Origin: Sphingomonadaceae bacterium | GTDB lineage: Bacteria > Pseudomonadota > Alphaproteobacteria > Sphingomonadales > Sphingomonadaceae | Direction: 5' to 3' | DNA length: 15,055 bases | Assembly (NCBI GenBank): GCA_023384025.1 | Contig: JAHDXX010000056.1 | Span: 1-15,055, forward strand | Part shown: piece after piece, positions 1 through 5,091 of the stretch | Layout: the number at the start of each line of letters is the position of its first letter | Numbering within the stretch: position 1 is the first letter of the stretch | Made by a program: the position numbers and the translations under genes | The notes under the pieces: model-generated | What the model saw: only the letters and a program-made list of their open reading frames with translations | The model's database searches: none | Told to the model about the DNA's origin: nothing

Positions 1-142
1 GCGCCGCTACCGCCGGCGAGAGGCTGCGCCCGGCGAGCAGGTAGCCCGCGCTGTCGGCGGTCGAGCGGTGCCAGGCGTAGAGCCCGATGCCCAGCATGAG
101 GACGAAGTAGAGCGCGAGGGTGACGAGCGTGCCGGTTTCCAT
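1..142 (-). CDS. putP: Sodium/solute symporter, PutP-like (N-terminal fragment, runs off the left edge)
   Basis: Only the first 47 codons are visible; the rest lies beyond base 1. The protein starts METGTLVTLALYFVLML and continues into a Tyr-Leu-Leu-Ala-Gly-Arg-Ser-Leu segment. This matches the first transmembrane helix and the conserved [LG]GRSL stretch of sodium:solute symporters of the PutP type. Family members take up proline or a related solute with sodium across the inner membrane. The visible part holds one hydrophobic helix (about residues 5-23), then the Trp-His-Arg-Ser-Thr loop that precedes the GRSL motif. The ATG at 140-142 is chosen because it gives the expected N-terminus. The substrate cannot be fixed from this fragment: other members of the superfamily (pantothenate or acetate symporters, for example) begin similarly, though PutP is the best match from memory. 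Confidence 0.75.
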   Translation of the reverse strand, partial: METGTLVTLALYFVLMLGIGLYAWHRSTADSAGYLLAGRSLSPAVAA

Positions 143-485
143 GCCGCCTTGTGGCGCAAGGCGCAGGCGGCGGCAATGGGGCCTCGAACCACCTCCGTTC
201 GCCCTGAGCCTGTCGAAGGGCAAAGAGCAGCGGCAGCCCCACAGCTGGGCAGCCCTTGGCGCGTGTCCTTCGACAAGCTCAGGATGAGCGGTCGTTGCCG
301 ATGTAGGACTGGCCGAGGGCAAGTCCCGCGACATGGACCGCTTGTTACACAGTCCTGAAGCAAAAAAGTCCGGAGCGGGTGCGCAGGCGCGTCGGGTGGC
401 GGAGGATGCAGGGGAAAGACGGCACAGCGCGGCCATGGGGGCGGGGGTGTAGCAGGGCCGGGGCGTGTAGGAAAATCGCGGGCGG
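143..485. other. Gene-poor stretch between a small unknown gene and the symporter gene
   Basis: I see no convincing gene in these roughly 340 bases. Possible frames overlap repeats and have proline/arginine-rich translations typical of non-coding high-GC DNA. The stretch contains an inverted pair of a known-looking intergenic repeat (202-220 and 266-284) and should hold the promoter of the leftward symporter gene. An A-run at 363-369 would read as a U-run in leftward transcripts leaving the 486-776 gene, but I could not pair a convincing hairpin before it. Confidence 0.5.
202..284. repeat. Inverted pair of CCTGAGC-TGTCGAAGG intergenic repeats
   Basis: A 17-base core, CCTGAGCCTGTCGAAGG, lies at 203-219. 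Its reverse complement with one difference, CCTTCGACAAGCTCAGG, lies at 267-283. The single difference would still form a G-U pair in RNA, so a transcript could fold a long hairpin around a loop of about 47 bases. Similar cores are dispersed between genes in many sphingomonads and related bacteria (from memory). The function is unproven; transcript stabilisation, termination or non-autonomous mobile elements are all possible. Confidence 0.65.
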
Positions 486-776
486 TCAGGCCGCCATCAG
501 AAGCTCGATCCGCTCCACTTCCCTGAAGAATGCGAAGCACAGCTGCTCGCGCTCGTCATCGGGCAGCCACTTGGTCATGTTCGGGAACACGACCTTGTTG
601 TAGCGCAGGGTGCGCTGGTCCCACAGGTTGTCGGCGGTCACCGCGCGCGCCGAAGCGAGGATCGCCAGCGCATCCTCGCGCACATCGTCAGGATTGGGCA
701 GCCAGCTTTCCTGCGTCGGCTTTTCCTCGGCAAAGCCGAATCTGAGCTGGGCGGGACCTGTTGAATCTGTTGCCAT
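486..776 (-). CDS. Small protein of unknown function (96 aa)
   Basis: I do not recognise this protein family. The reading frame is open further upstream, but the ATG at 774-776 is preferred. It gives a plausible soluble protein starting MATDSTGPAQLRFGF, whereas the upstream extension is Arg/Ala-rich like non-coding DNA. A weak purine run (AGAGAA) directly precedes it. The product is acidic in the middle (a Pro-Asp-Asp-Val-Arg-Glu stretch) and has a conserved-looking C-terminal half with Phe-Pro-Asn-Met-Thr-Lys-Trp-Leu-Pro and a helical Phe-Arg-Glu-Val-Glu-Arg end. No signal peptide or membrane segment is apparent. Its G/C-ending codons match the chromosomal flanks rather than the neighbouring restriction cassette. 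It is transcribed away from the truncated reading frame at 853. Confidence 0.6.
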   Translation of the reverse strand: MATDSTGPAQLRFGFAEEKPTQESWLPNPDDVREDALAILASARAVTADNLWDQRTLRYNKVVFPNMTKWLPDDEREQLCFAFFREVERIELLMAA

Positions 777-852
777 TTCTCTATCGATCCGCCGCCATGC
801 TCTTGCGCCTCCAGCCCGTTCGGCTAGCACACAACTATTCGAGAGGGGGCGC

Positions 853-950
853 ATGACTCAAGCCGCATCTGTTCAGAAACTTGTGGGCGAATTCGGTGCG
901 GTGGCGAAGGCCGAACTGGCGCCCTCCGGCCAATCAATTGCAAGGTTGGC
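853..950 (+). pseudogene. Orphaned 5' end of a gene cut off by the restriction-modification cassette
   Basis: A good start signal (GAGAGGGGG at 841-849, then ATG at 853) opens a frame reading MTQAASVQKLVGEFGAVAKA, followed by Glu-Leu-Ala-Pro-Ser-Gly-Gln. This looks like a genuine protein N-terminus. After about codon 27 the frame loses protein character (Arg-rich, then hydrophobic nonsense) and overlaps the methyltransferase start, ending only at 1170. The -FGA.AKA.L- pattern with Gly-Gln resembles the N-termini of some large adenine-methyltransferase (type IIG/ISP) proteins, but that is a memory-based impression from fewer than 30 residues. I infer that the cassette inserted near 930-960 and removed the rest of this gene. 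A very short real peptide or a leader peptide is an alternative. Confidence 0.35.
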
Positions 951-985
951 TGCGCGGCCCAGACATACTTGTTTGCTTTTTGTTC

Positions 986-1014
986 TTGTCAGTTGGGTGG
1001 AGATTTGGCATGAT
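986..1014 (+). promoter_or_regulatory. Candidate promoter of the restriction-modification operon
   Basis: TTGTCA (986-991) resembles a -35 box, matching five of six consensus bases. CATGAT (1009-1014) follows after a 17-base spacer and resembles a -10 box, matching four of six. The -10 would lie inside the perfect dyad at 1004-1020, a classic arrangement for repression. If this promoter is used, transcripts start near 1021. The methyltransferase would then have to start at TTG 1043 or ATG 1055 rather than ATG 1010. This was judged by eye only. Confidence 0.3.
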
Positions 1015-1020
1015 GCCAAA
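1004..1020. promoter_or_regulatory. Perfect 17-base dyad, candidate operator for the HTH-methyltransferase
   Basis: TTTGGCATGATGCCAAA has perfect 8-base arms (1004-1011 and 1013-1020) around a single central G. It lies at the 5' end of a methyltransferase gene whose product begins with an XRE-like helix-turn-helix. M.SsoII and M.EcoRII are established cases in which the methyltransferase represses its own gene, with binding to an upstream operator attributed to the N-terminal region. By analogy this dyad is the natural binding-site candidate. It also covers the ATG at 1010, so in RNA it could instead hide that start codon. Confidence 0.5.
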
Positions 1021-2272
1021 AATCTTCCCAGGGGAGCAAACTTTGTTCGAGGATATGTCGTTTGGCGAGTTGCGGGCAAGCTGCGGAATGTCGGTCGAGG
1101 AGGTCGCCAGCGAACTCGGCTATTCGCCCAGTACAGTTTATCGCTGGGAACGCGGCGAAACTGCGCCTAAGGCGGCAGTTTATAGGGCGTTGGAATTGAT
1201 CGCGCGATATAACCCTGCGCAGCGGATAGCCAGGGCGAACGATTTCTCCTTCATTGACCTGTTTGCGGGCATTGGCGGCTTGCGCCGACCTTTCGAGGAA
1301 ATCGGCGGCAAGTGCGTCTTTACCTCGGAATGGGACCGTTATTCGCGGCAGACCTACGCAGCGAATTTTCACGACAACCCGTTTGAACACGAACTGGCAG
1401 GTGACATTCGCCCTTATGCCGCTGACCCTTCTCGAGTCCCAGGGCACGATGTATTGCTGGCGGGGTTTCCGTGCCAGCCCTTCTCGATTGCTGGGGTGTC
1501 AAAGAAGAATGCTTTAGGCAGACCGCACGGCTTTCTTTGCGACACACAGGGCACGCTGTTCTACGATCTTGCCAAGATTGTCGCCTATCACAGGCCAAGG
1601 GCGTTTCTGCTTGAGAATGTGAAGAACCTTGAGCGCCACGATGGCGGACGTACTTTCGCGACGATCCTTCACGTTTTGCGGGAGGAGCTTGGTTATGAGG
1701 TGCATCATCACGTGATAAGCTCGGCTCAGTGGGTCCCGCAGAAACGCGAACGCATTTTCATCGTCGGTTTTCGCGAGAGTTCTGCCTTCTCCTTCGACGA
1801 CCTTGAGTTTCCGACAGGGCGGCAGCCGATCCTCGGCGATATTCTTGAACACGATGTGCCATCGAAGTACACACTAACCCCCCATCTTTGGAACTATCTG
1901 AAGGGGTACAAGGCAAAGCATGAGAAAGCAGGCAATGGCTTCGGTTATTCAGTCTTCGGGCCGAACGACGTGTCGCGCACTCTTTCTGCGCGCTACTACA
2001 AAGATGGCTCTGAATGCCTGATCGAGCAGAAAGGTAAACCGCCCCGGCGCCTTACTCCGCGCGAATGTGCCCGGCTTATGGGTTTCGATGAGCCTCAGGG
2101 CAGCGAGTTCCGTATCCCCGTGTCGGACACGCAGGCCTATCGACAGTTTGGCAATGCCGTCGTTGTCCCTGTGGTGCGTGCTGTGGCAAGAGCAATGGCG
2201 TCGCACATCGTTCCTGAGCGTGAAGTGGTTCGCACTGACTTGAAACTGGCGCAGGAACTGGCCGACGCTTGA
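1010..2272 (+). CDS. dcm: HTH-fused Dcm/M.EcoRII-type DNA cytosine-C5 methyltransferase
   Basis: This enzyme transfers a methyl group from S-adenosylmethionine to C5 of cytosine, most likely the inner C of CCWGG. From ATG 1010 it has 420 residues. An XRE-type helix-turn-helix occupies about residues 17-65 (core SVEEVASELGYSPSTVYRWE). The catalytic domain has motif I FIDLFAGIGG (81-90), motif IV GFPCQPFS with nucleophile Cys155, motif VI ENV (202-204), motif VIII QKRER (244-248) and motif X QFGNAVVVPV (379-388). The recognition region keeps Dcm-specific stretches: Gly-Asn-Gly-Phe-Gly-Tyr, RTLSARYYKDG and RRLTPRECARLMGF. The start is uncertain: ATG 1010 follows GGGTGGAG (995-1002), while TTG 1043 follows AGGGGAG at ideal spacing and ATG 1055 is also in frame; all three keep the HTH. 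The stop overlaps the next start as TGATG. The HTH predicts self-repression. Confidence 0.93.
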   Translation: MMPKIFPGEQTLFEDMSFGELRASCGMSVEEVASELGYSPSTVYRWERGETAPKAAVYRALELIARYNPAQRIARANDFSFIDLFAGIGGLRRPFEEIGGKCVFTSEWDRYSRQTYAANFHDNPFEHELAGDIRPYAADPSRVPGHDVLLAGFPCQPFSIAGVSKKNALGRPHGFLCDTQGTLFYDLAKIVAYHRPRAFLLENVKNLERHDGGRTFATILHVLREELGYEVHHHVISSAQWVPQKRERIFIVGFRESSAFSFDDLEFPTGRQPILGDILEHDVPSKYTLTPHLWNYLKGYKAKHEKAGNGFGYSVFGPNDVSRTLSARYYKDGSECLIEQKGKPPRRLTPRECARLMGFDEPQGSEFRIPVSDTQAYRQFGNAVVVPVVRAVARAMASHIVPEREVVRTDLKLAQELADA

Positions 2273-2727
2273 TGGCCGATGTCGTCGCTCCGGATGTTCG
2301 CAGCCGAATGATGGCTGGTATTCGCAGAACCAACACCAAGCCCGAACTCATGGTTCGCCGCGCGTTGCACGCGAGGGGATTTCGCTATCGGCTCCACGCG
2401 CGGAACCTGCCTGGCAAGCCGGATATCGTGCTGCCGAAATACAGGGCTGTAATTTTCGTGAATGGGTGTTTTTGGCATGGACACAATTGCCACTTGTTCC
2501 GTTGGCCGAAGACTAGGGAAGCGTTCTGGCGGGAAAAGATTGAGCGCAATATCGCCAAAGACGAGGCTGCAATATCCAAGCTGGAAGCGCTCGGTTGGCG
2601 AGTGGCGACAATCTGGGAGTGTGCGTTAAAACGAGCGGACAATCGAGGGCCTGAAATTTATGCTCTCGACATTGAAAACTGGCTTTGCTCAGATACGACA
2701 TCCGCTCGATTTCTGGTGTTGCCATGA
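2272..2727 (+). CDS. vsr: Vsr very-short-patch mismatch endonuclease
   Basis: Vsr nicks DNA 5' of the T in T:G mismatches created when 5-methylcytosine deaminates in CCWGG-type sites, starting repair back to C:G. The 151-residue product is close in length to E. coli Vsr (156) and aligns without gaps through the catalytic core. Glu25, catalytic Asp51 (in PGKPDIV), Cys66, His69, His71, Cys73 (in GCFWHGHNC) and Cys117 (in WEC) fall at the same numbers as the magnesium- and zinc-binding residues of the E. coli enzyme. Position 64 is Asn instead of His. The ATG at 2272 overlaps the methyltransferase stop, and the stop at 2725-2727 overlaps the next ATG at 2724, so the gene is translationally coupled on both sides. 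Its partner is the adjacent methyltransferase. Confidence 0.95.
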   Translation: MADVVAPDVRSRMMAGIRRTNTKPELMVRRALHARGFRYRLHARNLPGKPDIVLPKYRAVIFVNGCFWHGHNCHLFRWPKTREAFWREKIERNIAKDEAAISKLEALGWRVATIWECALKRADNRGPEIYALDIENWLCSDTTSARFLVLP

Positions 2728-3944
2728 ATAAGGGAATGCTTTCCGGCTATTTTGAAGGTGTCGCCGTTAAACGGCTGAGCAGAGTTGATGCAGATCCTGG
2801 ATCGTCCAATCAGCACGAGATTGGAACGCGGCGTGAGATGCGAGCGTTCTTGGGCGAAATCCACCAGCAGAGGTTTTCAGTCAGCTACATCTGGTTGGGC
2901 GATGAGCAGGACGGCTTCGTGGTCGAAGATTTTGCCACGCACTACGACACGCGCTTGTATCAACCAGGTCGCTCGCCCGAGTGGAGGCTGTACTACTCGT
3001 CCAATGCTGTCACCGAGGCTATGCGGGAGGGGGATACGCTATTTCTGGCCAAGCGCCCCGGCGATGAACTTCTGTTCATCGTTGTTCCCGCCGAAAGCAC
3101 CATCGAGAGTCAGCTTAAATGGCTGTTCGGCATCGACGCCCAACCGAACTTCGCGTTTGCTTCGCAAGTGATTGTCGGTGATGCAGATCACTCACTCGAT
3201 TTCGCTTCACGATTCATTCTGGATGAGCTCGGAATCGAGTTTGAAGACCCCGACGCCAACTCATTGGACAGCATTATTGAGGCTTTTGGGCTGGTCTTTC
3301 CAAAAACCCAAGATTTTTCGACTAGGGCGCGACTGACGTTGCCACATATCGATGCCCGTGACGACCCGGACGAAGCCCTGATGGCATGGCTCGATCACGA
3401 GGAAGCCATGTTCCGGCGACTGGAGCGCCGGGTGATTTCCGAACGCCTCGAACAAGGCTTCAAAGGGGCGGAGGGCATCGACGTCGATGGCTTTCTTAGC
3501 TTTTCGCTTTCAGTACAAAACCGGCGCAAGTCCCGGGCAGGACAGGCACTTGAAAATCATCTTGAAGCGATCTTTACTGCCCATGGACTCCGTTTCGCGC
3601 GGGGGAAGGAAACCGAGAACCGCAACAAGCCCGATTTCCTGTTTCCCGGACAAGACGAATATCTTGCTCCCGAATTTCCGCCGTCGAAGCTCGCGATGCT
3701 CGGGGCAAAGTCGACGCTCAAGGACCGTTGGCGCCAAGTGCTGTCCGAAGCAGAACGCATTCCACAAAAGCACTTGCTGACGCTGGAGCCGGGAATATCC
3801 GAGAACCAGACGACAGAGATGATCGCAAAGAGTCTTCAGCTCGTTTTACCGCGCAGCCTGCACCGCACCTTCACGCCCGGACAGCAGGGATGGCTCATGA
3901 ATCTTGGAGATTTCATTCACCTTGTAGCTGAACTTCAGCGGTAA
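2724..3944 (+). CDS. EcoRII-type restriction endonuclease (type IIE, predicted CCWGG)
   Basis: This 406-residue protein matches EcoRII in length (about 404) and architecture: an N-terminal effector DNA-binding domain (about 1-160, with VKRLSRVDADPG near 15-26) and a C-terminal EcoRII-C nuclease of the PD-(D/E)XK fold (about 240-400). The nuclease carries NRRKSRAG (266-273), KPDFLFPG (302-309) and KSTLKDRWRQVL (329-340). Asp304, Tyr313, Lys329 and Arg335 sit exactly five positions after EcoRII Asp299, Tyr308, Lys324 and Arg330, so the active site looks intact. Type IIE enzymes need a second site bound as effector; here the N-terminal half is more diverged, so effector behaviour is less certain. 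The ATG at 2724 overlaps the vsr stop as ATGA and gives the EcoRII-like length. Third-position base use is less GC-rich than in the flanks. Target specificity is inferred from the partner genes. Confidence 0.93.
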   Translation: MNKGMLSGYFEGVAVKRLSRVDADPGSSNQHEIGTRREMRAFLGEIHQQRFSVSYIWLGDEQDGFVVEDFATHYDTRLYQPGRSPEWRLYYSSNAVTEAMREGDTLFLAKRPGDELLFIVVPAESTIESQLKWLFGIDAQPNFAFASQVIVGDADHSLDFASRFILDELGIEFEDPDANSLDSIIEAFGLVFPKTQDFSTRARLTLPHIDARDDPDEALMAWLDHEEAMFRRLERRVISERLEQGFKGAEGIDVDGFLSFSLSVQNRRKSRAGQALENHLEAIFTAHGLRFARGKETENRNKPDFLFPGQDEYLAPEFPPSKLAMLGAKSTLKDRWRQVLSEAERIPQKHLLTLEPGISENQTTEMIAKSLQLVLPRSLHRTFTPGQQGWLMNLGDFIHLVAELQR

Positions 3945-3977
3945 CCCCCTCTCCTTCCGGCGCCCATGCGCCTCCCT

Positions 3978-3998
3978 CCTCTCCCGCAAGGGGAGAGG
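3978..3998. terminator. Hairpin between convergent genes, probable terminator or intergenic repeat
   Basis: CCTCTCCC (3978-3985) and GGGAGAGG (3991-3998) form a perfect 8-base-pair stem around a 5-base loop. It lies in the gap between the rightward restriction endonuclease gene and the leftward DUF4424 gene. No clear T-run follows, so it may act with Rho or only protect 3' ends. The CTCTCCCGCAAGGGGAGAG type is also a dispersed intergenic repeat in many proteobacteria (from memory), so it could simply mark the right edge of the acquired cassette. Confidence 0.45.
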
Positions 3999-4009
3999 AT
4001 CAGCGCAAG

Positions 4010-5041
4010 CTACTCCCACACGTCGTCAAACCGCACGATCAGCACGTCAAGGTCGCGGGTCGGTTCGAAGTTCGTCTTCACCACTTCGAACTGCGTGGGT
4101 GAGATCTTCTTCACCCCGTCCATGCAGAAGCTGACGAGGTTGCCGGGCTCGCCCTTGTCGACCACCAGGCGGAAGTCCTTGATCGGGCCGTGCCAGTTGG
4201 CGCCGCTGGAGAGGACGTAGCCGAGCCAGGTCTCGCTCATGTAGCGTGTGTTGCCCTTGGGTGTGCTCGCCAGCCGCCGGTCGACCCCGGCGAGGAACTG
4301 GTCGTCAACGCACCACTTGCTGCGGTAGTCGGCGAGGCCTTCGGGAAAGTCCTTGCGCACCGCGGGGTAGAGCATGCCGCCGACGCTGCCGCCCGCCAGC
4401 GGCGTGTAGCGGTGGCTGACCGCGACGCTCGCCTTGGCGGGGAAGGTCTGGGTCCGCATGATGAAGCGCTGGCCGCGCCAGGCCGGGGTCACGCGCAGCA
4501 CGCCGCTGCCGTCGCGCTCGCCTTCGAGCAGGCCGAGCCGGATCAGCTCCTCCTGCTCGGCCTCGGGCAGCGCCTGCACCCGGTCGGTGAAGGTGTAGTC
4601 AAACACCCAGTAGATCGGCCAGCCGCGCGCGAGGACGAGGTCGGTGACGTCCTTCTCGCCCGCCCCGGTGCCCGCCAGCGCGCGGTCGGCGATCTCCCAC
4701 GGCACCGGCTCGCCATCGACGGTGGTCGCAAACTCCAGCGTGCTCCAGTCGGGGTAGCTGACGAAGTCGAGATAGCCGTCCGGCCCGGGCAGCGCGGGCA
4801 GGGGGAAGGCGATCAGGACCTCGCGCTCCTCGGGCGAATGGTTGGTGTAGGTGTAGTCGACCCGCACTTCATCGGCGGAGAGGTAGAGCTCCTCCCGGTC
4901 CATGGAGATCGCGGCGGTGGTCTTGAGCGTGAGCCCGCCCAGCGCCCACTCCGCCTCGCTGTCGTTGGCGAGCGCAGGGGCGGCGAGGAGCGCGGCGAGG
5001 GGCAGGGCGGCGAGGCGGGCGAGGCGGTTCATGCCGCGCAT
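4010..5041 (-). CDS. Exported DUF4424 family protein
   Basis: This 343-residue protein has a clear Sec signal peptide (Arg-rich start, hydrophobic Ala/Leu core, cut predicted after APALA near residue 25). A beta-rich mature region begins NDSEAEWALGGLTLK, the hallmark opening of DUF4424 (PF14415). Later motifs include YTYTNHSPEEREVLIAFPLP and a C-terminal GPIKDFRLVVDKG stretch. Two cysteines (in SKWCVDD and VSFCMDG) could pair in the periplasm. The molecular function of the family is unknown. The ATG at 5039-5041 is preferred because GGCGGCGGA lies just upstream; the ATG at 5030-5032 is equally compatible with the signal peptide. It lies about 50 bases after typA on the same strand, so read-through is plausible. 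Confidence 0.85.
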   Translation of the reverse strand: MRGMNRLARLAALPLAALLAAPALANDSEAEWALGGLTLKTTAAISMDREELYLSADEVRVDYTYTNHSPEEREVLIAFPLPALPGPDGYLDFVSYPDWSTLEFATTVDGEPVPWEIADRALAGTGAGEKDVTDLVLARGWPIYWVFDYTFTDRVQALPEAEQEELIRLGLLEGERDGSGVLRVTPAWRGQRFIMRTQTFPAKASVAVSHRYTPLAGGSVGGMLYPAVRKDFPEGLADYRSKWCVDDQFLAGVDRRLASTPKGNTRYMSETWLGYVLSSGANWHGPIKDFRLVVDKGEPGNLVSFCMDGVKKISPTQFEVVKTNFEPTRDLDVLIVRFDDVWE

Positions 5042-5091
5042 GATCCGCCGCCCGCCAGCGCGATGCAAGCCCCCATGTTTATGGCAGGCGG

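Noticed and set aside
7..540. Leftward frame covering the gap next to the symporter
   Set aside because: Pro/Ser/Ala-rich non-protein-like translation that runs through the intergenic repeats and into the symporter gene in another frame.
930..4000. Flanking direct repeats or attachment sites around the restriction cassette
   Set aside because: I compared the DNA near 930-1000 with that near 3945-4010 by eye and saw no shared direct repeat, tRNA fragment, integrase or transposase. The insertion mechanism is left open.
3945..4009. A short gene between the restriction endonuclease and DUF4424 genes
   Set aside because: Only about 65 bases, occupied by pyrimidine-rich sequence and a hairpin. 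No start with a ribosome site leads to a useful frame.
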